From assembly GCF_000764305.2 (NCBI RefSeq), contig NW_025932655.1, forward strand, positions 41,600 to 105,599: DNA of 64,000 bases, given 5' to 3'. Below, in pieces: positions 22,681 to 32,825 of this stretch. Source of the DNA: Hyalella azteca (Eukaryota > Arthropoda > Malacostraca > Amphipoda > Hyalellidae). The translations under genes were made by a program, and so were the position numbers. Below the pieces are notes generated by a model. That model was not told the origin of the DNA and searched no databases. It saw only the letters and a program-made list of their open reading frames with translations. The stretch's first letter is position 1. Each line of letters opens with the position of its first letter.

Positions 22681-22888
22681 CAGATGAATGCATATTTCTC
22701 GGTGCAGGGTATGTCGGCCAACAGATAGGTAGGCAGAAAGCGGAAAATAGCGCAGTCCTGGCCACCGCGGTTGGGCTGGTTCGGGCCCCACTCGTACTGC
22801 TGGTCAGGTCCGGGCCAGCGACCGTTCGATTCATAGCTATGGTTCCCGTTGATGTAGTAAACACCGGCCCAGAAGATCGGTGCCCATG
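22656..22888 (-). CDS. Lectin copy 2, exon 4 (second half of CTLD, stop)
   Basis: The acceptor is TTAGCAG|CA in phase 1. The frame contains FWAGVYYINGNHSY, YEWGPNQPN, GGQDCAIF and PCTEKYAFICHAW before the TAG at 22656. The Ca-site-2 type QPN motif is kept. Confidence 0.9.
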
Positions 22889-25800
22889 CTGCTAATGTTG
22901 AAGAAGGAAATGTTAGGAATAAATGAAAGAAATATATTGTCCTGATATTGAAATAAATATCGTAAAAATTTTGAAGGTTATGTACAACAATCTCCGTCGT
23001 AGACTTTTAACCCATTAGAAGCTATTTTAATAAATAGCCCTCAATCTGGTAATTATTTTTTATAGAAAAAAAATAATTATTTTTCATAAGTTATAACAAT
23101 CAAGTTCAGTTATGGAAAGATAGGGTTCAAAAGGCCGGATCCCTTGCGGAATCAAGTCAAGAAAAGTACAAGAATCGGAAACAGGCCTTGGGCCTATTTC
23201 TACAGTGCCGACACTTCTATTCTATTCCTTTCTATTCTATTAGAAAGTTGTGTTAATAAATAACCCTCTATCTGGTAATTAAACTTTTTCCTTAAATACA
23301 CGCATTTTACCCATTGTATGAACTCCTGCCCGGTGATGCCTGGGTTGTAAATATTTAGAGAATTTAATGTCCGCAATTTAAATTTCAAACACAGATTTTT
23401 ACCGTCTTTCGGCGCATCGATCAAATTGTCAAAAAATATTCTGAGATTTTCCGATATATAAAAATTTAAAAAATTTTTACTTAATCGTGTTTATAGTTTG
23501 TAAGCCGCTCAATCGCAAAATAAAAGCAATTACGCGGTAACAAATTCGGTAAACATGAAAGACTGCACTTTGATTCAGCGCAACCGGCGATAAATAGGAA
23601 AACATGTTCTACAGTTTGAGTTTAAGAACTAACAAGTTTTGCAATCTAATTGTATAGACTCGTCATAAAAAATGTTGAATATTTTTGTTATCTTCGTTAA
23701 ATAAATCATAGGAATCAGTAGAACAGAAAATTAGGATTTCTTTCGCATTTAAATTTAATTTCGACATCCATGTGATCCTTCATAGTTCACTACGAGCTAA
23801 GAAATGTACGCGAGTATGTGCAATGAAACCAACTTTGCACCATTTTTTGGGGGAGGTCGTTCGATCATTTGAAAATTTATACATTTTTATATGAATGTTA
23901 TAATAATTTTAAACTTTCAGTAATTGGCTGATGGAGTTAAAAATAGGAACTATTTTTTAATATAAGGCCCCTGAAGTGTAAATTTCTTACCGTAATTCGC
24001 ATTAAGGTAGGCCATCAGGGCGAGGTAGTTGTCATGTGTGGTGGGGGATGCCACCTGCGCCCCAAGAGACTGGCAGTAAGCCCTCGCTGCGCACAGCGTC
24101 AGCGATGCTGTCTTGTTGAAGTACATGCAGCCGAACGGGTATTGCACGAAGGGCGGAGTGCAGCTTGCCAGCGGTGGTACATCTTGGAATACAATATGAA
24201 TTGTTCAACAGATATGAACGGAAATTAAAATCAGAGTTCAGTTAATTACTCAGAAAACAAAAAGATAATATTGAATAATAGCCCTGATATTACATTTTCC
24301 CGGGCATAACTGGATCAAGCTGACCCACACAAGTGCACGCGCAAAATAACTGAACTTACTGAAAAGGGATATAGCTTAGCTATCTTTCTTTTCAACCCGA
24401 TCGATTACGAAGCGCTCTCTCCCAAGTGGTTAGAGCGCACATGGAACAGATTTTCTTTCAAACACTTCTGTATGTCTGGTTCGGTTTTCGGTTCTAGCGA
24501 TGAATTGTAAATTGTTATAAATTTGTATCCAGAAAAATATAAGACCGTGCTCCATGTTATTTGAATAATGACAAAAACATTGACAAAAATAAACATATTT
24601 TTCTTGGCCGTGAAAGTGTGTGCGGTGCCACTAGGGAAGTGAGGAAAAAACAAGAGTTGGCATAGAGTTGTCATTTAGGAAATAGAGGAATGAAAAGGAT
24701 AGTAGGAGATGATGAGGCGCATTGCGCATAATTAGATTGGTTAGGTGTATGTAATTGGGTTTAGGTTAAGTGGAGAAGAGGGAGAATTTATGCCTATGCA
24801 CAAAACATCTGGGAGGTATCGAATTATAGTAAAAAGGCTTCAGTTCCACATTTTATTCTCATTGAAACCCACCATTAGCTAGGGTGACCATGCCACGCTT
24901 GGTGCACGTCTGGTTGAGGTTCGGGCAAATAGTGTCAGGTATCTTTTCTCCTTCGTGGAGAGTTTTGTTGTCGTGAAGGCAAACTGCGGAATTGCAAGAA
25001 ACATTCCTGTTAGCTGAAGCTTCGTTTTCCATCCATTGCGCTCTGGCACGATTAAACTGTGTCAAGCAATGTTAATGTGAGACACCAAATCGTGAACCCG
25101 ACTATGATTTTTCAAAAAATACATGTACTAAATTCCTTACGCTTTCATAATGTTATGAACCGAAAGCATTATATCCATACAAAGAAATTATTAGGTTTCT
25201 TCGTAAAATATGTACGTACGAAAATCAGCGAGACGTACGCAACGGTAATAGTTTAATGTTTATTTGTGCTATTGACTATTTATATCGAATTACTGAGAAG
25301 ATGAAGATAATTTCAATTATATATGCCACGACGTACGGCAATTTCAAATTGACACTTAGAAGTATAAATGTCAGAAAGACTATCAGGAATTTAGAAGCAA
25401 AGAAAACAGCCAGAATATTAACCATTTCTTAAGAATGAAAACGTTTCGGAGTCCAGCTCCATCGTCAGTTCAAAAGTTCAAAACCTATAAGAAAAACAGA
25501 ATCAATTAGAAAACTAAATTCACATCGAAGATAAAACATAAATTGACAAAAATAAAAACAAATACACATAAGGAGACAGGCCTATCTATTTACAATTTCA
25601 AGGGGATAGGAGCTGAAGGCTGCATTTAACCGAGGTTTCTGTTTAAAAATATACAAAGATTCTAAAATCCGTAGGTCAGTAACACCGGTCGTGTAAGCTA
25701 GAACTCTAAAATCACCATCGGACACCGGAACATTGCACTGCTCGGCATGGACGCGCACAGCTGAATGAGGAGGATGCGCAAGTAAAGTTCCCGTTCTAAA

Positions 25801-28800
25801 ACTTCTGCCCTTATGCTCCGCCAGCCTGGTGTAAAAATTGCGAGATGTCATACCGACGTACGCTGATGCGCACTGCGCACAACTGTATCTATATACTAGG
25901 GACGAACGCATAAAAAGAGGGAGAGCATCTTTATACTTGAAGAACGAACTGATTTTGAAGTTATTCACCAATATCACCTGCATATTTACATTCGGAAGAT
26001 ATTTATTGATCAAATCTTTCAATTTCTTAGCCATAGTCTCAGATGCTTTACCGAAGTAGGGAAAAGAACAGCAAATCAGGTTCCTACTGTCACAATCGGG
26101 AACAACTTCATTATATTGCCTTGACATGAATTTCTTTATTTGAGTATAAATTATTTGCGACGGAAACCCATTTGAAGAAAAGATGCTGCGCAAAAATTCA
26201 AATTCAGTGTGCATAGCATTGAAAGTTGAACAAATACGGTAACCACGATTTAATAATGTTTTAATACCATTTAATTTGAAACGAAATGAACAAAAACTAA
26301 AAAAGCTAGTGCCTAAACCGGTAAACGTTGACTTTCTGAACACAGAAGTCTGGAAACGGCCATTAGATTTTGTAACATTACAATCGAGGAAAGATAAAGT
26401 ATTGTTGGTTTCAAGCTCCATGGTGAATTTTATTGACTGATGTTGGAGGTTTAGATAATCAAAGAAAAGGGCCACATGAGAGGGATGCTTGAAAAGCAAA
26501 AAAGTATCATCGACATATCGGTTATAAAAAAACGGGTTTAAAATCACGAGGACAATTGGCCCGCCATTTAGTTTCGTAAAAACACATAAAAATATTAGCA
26601 AATGTAGGACCTAGTGGTAAACCCATACCCAGGCCGTCAATTTGTCTGTAAAATTTGCCGGCAAATACAAAACACGAGTTTAAAACAGATAATTCAAGAA
26701 GTGATTTAAAAAATTTGCGGTTCAAACCTATGACAATATCGTTAATCTCTTTGAACAATGAATTTAGGCAAATATCAATAGTTTCATGGAGAGGTATATT
26801 TGTAAACAAATTCTCAACATCAAATGAAGCCATAGTCAGATCCTGGACATTGGTGAAATTCTTCAAGCGGTCTACGAACACGTAAGAATTGTCTACCGTA
26901 TATTGGTTGGTTGTCAAACAGTTCCACACTGGGACCAAAAATTTAGCAAGCTTGAAACTCGGAGTGCTGTAAGCAGCAAAAATGGGTCTAAACTGAAATT
27001 TCGAAGCGAAATCTGGCTTATGAATCTTAGGCAAGCCATACAAAATACCTGGGCAAGAGCCAGAGGCGTCAAGTTTCAAATAAGTTTCAGAAGAAAGTGC
27101 AGCGGAATCTTTAAGTTTTCTCAAAAAATTATTAATTTTATCCTCGATCTTCAAATAGTTTAAGCAATTGGATCTATAATTTCGATAAATTTAGAAGGGT
27201 CTGTAATGAGAGCAGAAAGGCTACTGTTGTAACGATTGCGGTCAACCAATACGACTCCCTTGCCCTTATCTGGCTTACAAATGATTAGTTCCTTATTTTT
27301 GGCCAAGTCCTTTAACAAATGGGTGTCACGGGGTTGGAATTTAAATCGCAAGTTAATCAGGAATTTAAAAGCAAAGAAAACAGCCAGAATATTAACCATT
27401 TCTTAAGAATGAAAACGTTTCGGAGTCCAGCTCCACCGTCAGTTCAAAAGTTCAAAACCTATAAGAAAAACAGAATCAATTAGAAAACTAAATTCACATC
27501 GAAGATAAAAACATAAATTGACAAAAATAAAAACAAATACAAATAAGGAGACAGGCCTATCTATTTACAATTTCAAGGGGATAGGAGCTTAAGATATTGA
27601 AAGATTTGATTGAAATTAAATTGAAATTGATTTGATCAATAAAAATTTTGATTGATTAAATTGAAAGATTTGATCAATAAATATCTTCCGAATGTAAATA
27701 TGCAGGTGATATTGGTGAATAACTTTAAAATCAGTTCGTTCTACAAGTATAAAGATGCTCTCCCTCTTTTTATGTGTTCGTCCCTAGTACATAGATACAG
27801 TTGTGCGCAGTGCGCATCAGCGTACGTCGGTATGACGTCTCGCAATTTTTACACTAGGCTGGCGGAGCATAAGGGCAGAAGTTTTAGAACGGGAACTTTA
27901 CTTGCGCATCCTCCTCATTCAGCTGTGCGCACCCATGCCGAGCAGTGCAATGTTCCGGTGTCCGATAGTGATTTTAGAGTTCTAGCTTTCACGACCGGTG
28001 TTACTGACCTACGGATTTTAGAATCTCTGTATATTTTTAAACAGAAACCTCGGTTAAATGCAGCCTTCAGCTCCTATCCCCTTGAAATTGTAAATAGATA
28101 GGCCTGTCTCCTTATGGGTATTTATTTTTATTTTTGTCAATTTATGTTTTTATCTTCGATGTGAATTTAGTTTTCTAATTGATTTTGTTTTTCTTATAGG
28201 TTTTGAACTTTTGAACTGACGATGGAGCTGGACTCCGAAACGTTTTCATTCTTAAGAAATGGTTAATATTCTGGCTGTTTTCTTTGCTTTTAAATTCTTG
28301 ATTAACTTGCGATTTAAGAAATCTAGTAATTTTATTACTCAGAAAGACTAATATCGGTTGGTCCAGGAAGATTTGTAATTTCAATAGGTATGACAAATGC
28401 AATTTGCTCTATAGCCTACTTTCTTGAGAAAAACTTGCAAAGTTTGGAAACAATCAAGAGGACATTGTTGGTCATGTAGCTGAAAGGAGTCTGTAAGGCT
28501 TGGTGAAAACGCGTTGCTTCTGACTATTCCGCAATGTGAACTCTGTTGCTAACTAATATTTCTTGACAGCAAACCCTAGTAGATTTATGCAAATATATTT
28601 AGTATAGTGTGGTATGACATAATCTAACCTTCACTTAAAAACATAACAATTTTCTGATGCATACCTTGGGAATAGTAGCAGCTGTAGCTTGGGGTTTGCT
28701 CTCCTTCAACGTCCGGTAGGTAAACTTGTCCGAAAACACAGCCTTTTGGTCCGAAGCAGAAGAGGTTCGCTTTTCCCTCTTTAGTTGCTAAAATACTACA

Positions 28801-28971
28801 CAGAATCTCCTCTTTAACATCAACATCAGAGACGTTGTAGTGGCTTAAACCTGTGATATTTGCCGAGAAAGCTGCCCATTTTCGTGGGATGTTTTCAGTT
28901 GGTGAGCAAAAGTCAAGAAGTAACATGAGGCTCACAGCAGCTACTCTGGTACTCACGGACATCTTCGGCAT
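22656..28971 (-). CDS. Secreted C-type lectin, copy 2 (four exons, open throughout)
   Basis: This is a minus-strand gene with exons at 28971-28665, 25013-24873 (or from 25040), 24182-23991 and 22888-22656. All junctions are phase 1 with GT..AG, and the summed frame is open for about 290 (or 299) residues. The order is signal peptide, N-terminal glycosylated module, short cysteine-rich module and a C-terminal CTLD. CTLD landmarks are FGCMYF, LCAARAYCQSLGAQ, FWAGVYY, GPNQPN, DCAIF and YAFIC. The expected role is a secreted carbohydrate-binding protein in innate recognition (family inference). Copy 1 is the closest paralogue. Intron 1 hosts a PLE inserted after the duplication, and a Polinton lies about 120 bp upstream of the start codon. 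Either could affect expression. Confidence 0.87.
23991..24182 (-). CDS. Lectin copy 2, exon 3 (first half of CTLD)
   Basis: The acceptor is TTCCAAG|AT and the donor ACG|GTAAGA, both phase 1. The exon contains CTPPFVQYPFGCMYFN and the helix-2 signature CAARAYCQSLGAQVASP. It is one codon longer than the exon in copy 1. Confidence 0.88.
24873..25040 (-). CDS. Lectin copy 2, exon 2 (cysteine-rich linker)
   Basis: The module has a C-x4-C pair and then CPNLNQTC. The donor is AATG|GTGGGT. Either acceptor is open: AGAG|CGCAA at 25040 or TTCAG|CTAAC at 25013. Confidence 0.78.
25371..25382. other. Left target-site duplication of the PLE
   Basis: TCAGAAAGACTA is repeated exactly at 28339-28350. The paralogous empty site in block A1 is TCAGGACGACTA at 9819-9830. 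Confidence 0.85.
25383..25614 (-). repeat. PLE pseudo-LTR, downstream copy
   Basis: The repeat runs from TCAGGAATTT to GGGGATAGGAGCT. It overlaps the last codons of the endonuclease gene and includes a hammerhead-like core. Confidence 0.85.
25443..25468 (-). ncRNA. Hammerhead-ribozyme-like core in the PLE terminal repeat
   Basis: On the minus strand, CTGACGA is followed by a helix II candidate (GGAG, loop CTGGA, CTCC) and then GAAAC. That is the conserved order CUGANGA - stem II - GAAA. Hammerheads are known from PLE terminal repeats. Helices I and III are short or uncertain here, so activity is not claimed. Confidence 0.55.
25582..27399 (-). pseudogene. PLE reverse transcriptase with GIY-YIG endonuclease, two frameshifts
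   Basis: Three overlapping frames make up one PLE protein. The first (27399-27160) carries KPDKGKGVVLVDRNRY. The second (27154-26522) carries GLPKIHK, RPIFAAYSTPSFKLAKFL, ASFDVENLFTNIP and GLGMGLPLGPTFANIFM. The third (26601-25582) carries the catalytic YVDD and then the endonuclease YSCAQCASAYVGMTSRNFY with RLAEHKG. The CxxC before the YVG is the cysteine pair seen in Penelope-type GIY-YIG domains. The shift near 26525 lies in a run of seven T and could be a sequencing error; the one near 27157 is a small indel. The element is otherwise well preserved and young. Confidence 0.88.
27357..27589 (-). repeat. PLE pseudo-LTR, upstream copy
   Basis: This is a direct repeat of 25383-25614 with few differences. 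One of them changes the hammerhead core from CTGACGA to CTGACGG (27418-27442), which should inactivate this copy. Confidence 0.85.
27652..28101 (+). pseudogene. Inverted partial copy of the PLE endonuclease
   Basis: An open frame of 149 codons begins inside the region before the endonuclease (LINKYLPNVNMQVILVNNF). It continues through YSCAQCASAYVGMTSRNFY to the normal stop. It lacks the RT and is a structural part of the PLE insertion, not a gene. Confidence 0.85.
28216..28241 (+). ncRNA. Hammerhead-like core, inverted PLE end
   Basis: CTGACGA, stem II GGAG/CTCC and GAAAC occur in order on the plus strand. The core is identical to that of 25443-25468 on the opposite strand. Confidence 0.5.
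28339..28350. other. Right target-site duplication of the PLE
   Basis: TCAGAAAGACTA is an exact repeat of 25371-25382. Block A1 homology resumes immediately afterwards (TATCGGTTGGTCCAGGAAG). Confidence 0.85.
28665..28971 (-). CDS. Lectin copy 2, exon 1 (signal peptide and N-terminal module)
   Basis: The ATG at 28971 is followed by a hydrophobic leader ending near LLLDFCSPT. The N-terminal module keeps NIT and NVS sites and FCFGPKGC. The donor is CAAG|GTATGC in phase 1. Upstream, TCAGT (28977-28981, minus strand) is a possible initiator. Confidence 0.87.
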
Positions 28972-29087
28972 GATTGACTGAATTGAATTTATCTTTATTT
29001 ATTAATTTGACGTAAATCACGAATAATCTGCTGGTAGATAAAAGTAGTTATTAGCATCTCGTCCTATTTAATTCCATGCAGTAAAAG

Positions 29088-29093
29088 TATTAT
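29088..29093. other. Left 6-bp target-site duplication of the Polinton
   Basis: TATTAT is repeated at 40682-40687. The paralogous empty site in A1 has a single TATTAT at 10576-10581 in the same context (CCATGCAGTA...TATTAT). Six base pairs is the duplication length made by Polinton integrases. Confidence 0.9.
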
Positions 29094-29375
29094 AGTAGTA
29101 TAGATAGTGAGCTTTTGGTAACACTTTGCATAAACAGCTTAAATCATAGGTTACCACAATCTTATTTCGAATCTCGCTCATCAAAATTAGCCAATTACCC
29201 TCGAATAAACCTAGTCATTTATCTACAATTTTATTTCAAGAACAAAAATTTGAGCACTGCCTTCCGATCACTTACTCCGAATCTTGTCCAACAAAATTAA
29301 CCAATCTCCCCCAAATAAAACCTCCTTCAATATTATTACGAACAATTACCTCCGAATTTGTATAAACAGCTTAAC
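29094..29375 (+). repeat. Polinton left terminal inverted repeat
   Basis: The repeat matches the reverse complement of 40400-40681 with few mismatches. It contains sub-repeats of about 60 bp resembling CATTTACTCCGAATCTTGTC plus CAACAAAATTAACCAAT, and a further diverged unit follows inside (29376-29440). The open frame here is only a reading of the repeat. Confidence 0.93.
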
Positions 29376-29504
29376 AGGGTACCGATCATTTACCCTGAAT
29401 CTTACCCAACAAAATTAAGCAATTACTCCCGAATCATGAGTTAAGGACCATTTACTCCGCTTGAGCATTCTCTAACCGAGAACTCAGGACTCAACCTAGA
29501 GCGG

Positions 29505-30259
29505 CTACCTGGAAAATAATTCTGTGGAATATATAATTGATTTAAATTTTTTGAAATACTTTCCAGAACCGGGGTGCTCATCTTTATTAATCAACACAAA
29601 TCTACAGGGTACTTTATACGTTTCATTACACAGTTCTTGAAACTCTGCAAAAGGGATATCACAAGCAATGTAATCACTATGAATATTATTCATATTGATG
29701 AAAGGTAACTCGAATAGAATTAATAAATTTTAATTCGTTCTAAAGGTTTGTCTTGGTAGTATGTGGTAGTTTTGGGATGAGTAAATTGAACTACAATTAT
29801 TATGTCTTCCACGGGTGTAAAAACTATCAGCTGGATTTTGATTCTTTTCCGTAGCATTATCATCAAAAATGAATAAATAATTCATCCCTGGATCTATATC
29901 ACTGGGATCAGGCACAGAAGCAGTATTCTCAAAATATTCGATAGCACATTTTTGTTGACGTTTTTTAGGTAGGTTTTCGAGATATTCATCAATATTACCA
30001 TTACCGTTAGAAAATAAATAAATAATTTCAGATTTATTATATCCCTTATCGAAAGCGTTCTTCAACAACTTATATTCAGGCTGATGAGTTACAGGAAAAG
30101 ATTGTTGAAATCAATAAAGTTATCCAATAGCAACTTCAATGGCAATGACTTTTTTCCACAGTTCGATCTTCCAATTATAAGACACCTCAAACTTGGAGAA
30201 GGAAATACAAAATGGTTCTTCTGTTTATTTTTATTATCGTCTTTCCACTTATAGAGCAT
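29505..30259 (-). pseudogene. Polinton packaging ATPase (A32/FtsK-HerA type), frameshifted
   Basis: The start is taken as the ATG at 30259. About 27 codons later come CLIIGRSNCGKK, a Walker A/P-loop in which the usual final Thr/Ser is Lys, and LLLDNFIDFNN. A short deletion near 30105 shifts the frame, which continues with HQPEYKLLKNAF. Further on, YLFIFDD is the Walker B region, followed by YTRGRHNNCSSIYSSQNYHI. A stop at 29730 and another shift separate the C-terminal part (29693-29505). In Polintons this protein packages DNA into capsids. The breaks and the altered P-loop indicate loss of function. Confidence 0.82.
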
Positions 30260-30262
30260 TTC

Positions 30263-30451
30263 TTAAAGTTTTTTTTCTAAATTACTTTTCAATGTTTGTT
30301 CTAATATATTCACTTGAATTGTAATCTGATTTATTTCAGTGGAAAGATGGTGAATATCATAGCGAATATTATCAACATCAATCTGCAGCTGATTAATATT
30401 TCCGGAATTGGACATTACCTCTCTTTGAACATCTGTTATTACGTCTTCCAT
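30263..30451 (-). CDS. Small coiled-coil protein, Polinton
   Basis: An intact frame of 62 codons begins MEDVITDVQREV and shows heptad-like spacing of I/L (INQLQIDVDNIRYDI). It starts almost directly upstream of the ATPase. The related gene at 31441-31640 also begins with MEDII and has similar length and coiled-coil character, so the two may be paralogues. The function is unknown; a virion or oligomerisation role is conjecture. Confidence 0.5.
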   Translation of the reverse strand: MEDVITDVQREVMSNSGNINQLQIDVDNIRYDIHHLSTEINQITIQVNILEQTLKSNLEKKL

Positions 30452-30801
30452 TTATTTAAGAAATTCCATCAAGCTTTCTTCTCCTTATCACAGGCTGCCT
30501 CGAAAGACTATAGCGTGTAAATGAACTACCCTCTATTAAGTTTAATTTATTTCCATCATAAATAACTCAATGTTTTCGAATTTTTTTAATGGGGTCATCA
30601 CACTTGACTAGATGAAATGACTTTTCAAAACCGAAGCGTAAATACATTATGTAGAGTGCATTGTCGAGCATTCGTTTATCAATTATTTCATATGGTACAT
30701 TAGCTCTCATTTTTATTAGCCAAGTTTATAAATGCATTTGATGAAATTATAAACTTAGAATGTTTCTCATTTAGCTGGAAATCAGTTTGAAGGTCCGTTC
30801 C

Positions 30802-31415
30802 TCATTGACGCTCAATTTTTATGAGTCGTTCTAACAAGTGAACTTGAACTCTTCTTAATTCCGCTAGTTCGTTCTTATTTGAGGCTATATTTCCAACAAC
30901 ACTATCAATATACGCCTTTAATTTAACCTGAATCTCCTCCTCCTCCAGTGATGATAACTTTTCATCCAGAGATACCAAATTTTCCATTTGTTTTTTTAAT
31001 TTTTCCCTAATTGTCTTTACATCCTCATCGAGAGTTTCCAACTTTCAATTCACTTCTTCCATTTCAATATTGACTTTTCCATCAAGAGTTGTCACTATTG
31101 ACTTTACTGCAGGCAATTCTTTCTCGAGATAGTTTATATGCACCATAATACCCTCCCTGATTACATCTATTTTTGTATTGATCATTTCTGAATCCTTTAT
31201 AATATGAACATCTGCGACTTTTACGACCTCCTCATCAACATAACTCTTGCATGCAGCATCCTTACCCTCAATTGGAAAGAGATATTTGCAAGTCCGATTA
31301 TTCACATTAAAATTTTTATCAGCGTCAAGATATTGAAGCCAATACCTAGAGGACCTCTTAGATGTGATATGGGTGTACTATTAATTCCCGTTCCAAATAT
31401 TTTAGCACCAGTCAT
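30802..31415 (-). pseudogene. Tail-fibre-like coiled-coil protein, Polinton (broken)
   Basis: Near the start the frame reads SHLRGPLGIGF. A shift near 31345 follows, then DADKNFNVNNRTCKYL and DAACKSYVDEEV. That order (GPxGxGF, a short D-x-N-F-N motif, then DAxxKxYVD) is characteristic of phage and virus tail-fibre proteins ahead of a trimeric coiled coil. An in-frame TGA at 31045 precedes a strongly heptad-patterned C-terminus (VSLDEKLSSLEEEE). Similar proteins occur in some virus-like elements of invertebrates (recalled, not searched). It is not functional as it stands. Confidence 0.6.
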
Positions 31416-31440
31416 TTTAATAAAGTAAAACTTCTAAAGC

Positions 31441-31640
31441 CTACAGACTTTCCCGAACTCGTGAGGCTACAAGATTATTTATACGATCAGTTAATATTTT
31501 GTTCAGTTCAATGTTTTTATCAGTTTCATTTTGTAGCATCAATTCAAGCCGATTAATTTCATTCTGATTTGATATAATATCTCTAAAAAACTCATGAAAT
31601 ATGTTTTAATATCCTTCATATCATTAATAATATCTTCCAT
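31441..31640 (-). pseudogene. Small coiled-coil protein, Polinton (frameshift)
   Basis: The gene opens with MEDIINDMKDIKTYF, shifts frame near 31595 and continues with NQNEINRLELMLQNE to a stop at 31441. Its start overlaps the end of the long coiled-coil gene by about 25 bp, as in compact viral gene clusters. Confidence 0.5.
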
Positions 31641-32431
31641 TTTGTCTGCGAAACTGACCCCGCTCGTAACTCCATGACTTGTTCTGTTATATTGTTAAAT
31701 TTTACATCATTAATTGAAGCGAAATTGGACTCCAAGCTTTTGAATTTCTGATCAACACCATCAATTTATAACTCGAGGTTTTGAATCCGCAATTCTGAAG
31801 TTTTAAGCTTCTCAACTACTAAATCTTCAAATGCAAACTGTACTTTATGGATCTCCTCATTAGTTTTAATAATCAGTTACAAATTTTCTTTAATATGCTT
31901 CTCCGAATTCTTAACTTTATCATCGAACGTTACCTGCAAGCTAATTAATTTTTCCTCAAATTGTTTCATTAGTTTATCCTCAATACCAGTTTCTATATTT
32001 TTTACTTTGCCATCGAGTGCTAACAGCATAATGATGATTTTCTCATCAATTTGTTTGATTAGCTTCTCTTCAACATGCAATTCCAAATTCTTGACTTTAC
32101 CATCAAAAGCTGACTGCAACCTGCAAATTTTCTCATCAAATTGTTCAATCAGTTTTTCTTCAGAAGAATCGATCTTAGACTCTAAAATTTCAAAGTTATC
32201 TGCAAAGCTAAACTCTAAAAATTTCAAACCAAAATCAGTATTAGAAAACTCAACTTGTAAGTCTTCTCTCAGGGTTGTAATAATTGAATTGAGCTTGGAA
32301 TGTTCATTTCGAAGAGTTTCGATTGAAGTTTTCAACGACTCTAAGGGAAATACTTCAATTGATTCTTCCTCACCATCTTTGCAAGTTGATGAAAGATTCA
32401 AGTTATTTACATAGATAATAATACTTGCCAT
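31616..32431 (-). pseudogene. Long coiled-coil repeat protein, Polinton (two in-frame stops)
   Basis: A single frame of 272 codons is interrupted by TAA after KENL near 31877 and by a second stop near 31765. The first 185 codons include three to four tandem units of about 30 residues, of the type EEKLIEQFDEKICRLQ followed by AFDGKVKNLE. This is a regular parallel coiled coil. The neighbouring fibre-like gene suggests a stalk or fibre role (inference). No enzymatic motif is seen. Confidence 0.55.
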
Positions 32432-32460
32432 TTTATAAAGAATATTAAATTAATGAATAT

Positions 32461-32825
32461 TTAATACCCATTCTTATAGAGATCTAATAGGATGGAATCA
32501 AATCTCTTATACTCCAGTCTTTTCAATATTTCTAAACATAAATGTCCGCAAATTACATCACCCATTTTTTGTATTTTATAGGCGGACCAAAAATGTTGCA
32601 TTTATTCATATACGTTTTAAACTCGTTAGGACATGTCAAACCAAAACTATCAAAGTAATATTAAGTATCATTTTCATTATACCAACAAGTCCAATGCGTT
32701 CCAGTTCCCTCTTTCACATCAAGATTCAAAATTCCTCGCTCCATTTTAAAAGATGACCTAGGCAGTGTATCCCTCATGAAAATATCTCTGACTCTAGGAA
32801 CTTTCAACACTTCAACACTCTCAAG
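32461..32825 (-). pseudogene. Adenovirus-type cysteine protease of the Polinton, truncated and frameshifted
   Basis: The frame reads IFMRDTLPR, GILNLDVKEGTGTHW (catalytic His), a shift near 32660, YYFDSFG (catalytic Asp), a second shift near 32565, and GDVICGHLCLEILKRLE (nucleophile Cys) to a stop at 32461. This matches the His-Asp-Cys order of the Ulp1/adenain-like protease used by Polintons for capsid maturation. The N-terminus is cut by the PLE inserted at 32826. Confidence 0.8.

Larger units (their letters stand above)
25383..28338 (-). mobile_element. Penelope-like element in lectin intron 1
   Basis: The element is 2956 bp between exact 12-bp target duplications. It holds a minus-strand RT-endonuclease gene flanked by two direct repeats of about 232 bp (25383-25614 and 27357-27589), the pseudo-LTR arrangement typical of PLEs. 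An inverted, truncated copy of the 3' part (27652-28338, plus strand) is attached at the upstream end, another common PLE structure. A junction of AT-rich filler (27590-27651) reuses nearby words such as GAAAGATTTGAT. The paralogous intron in block A1 lacks the whole element. Confidence 0.9.

Noticed and set aside
29115..29300. Open frame repeated on the opposite strand at 40457-40660
   Set aside because: Both frames are readings of the Polinton terminal inverted repeat. The identity comes from the repeat, not from protein conservation.
30314..30520. Plus-strand frames in the Polinton (also 31204-31428, 32007-32414, 35732-36049)
   Set aside because: They are antisense shadows of minus-strand coiled-coil and PolB sequences that carry recognisable motifs.
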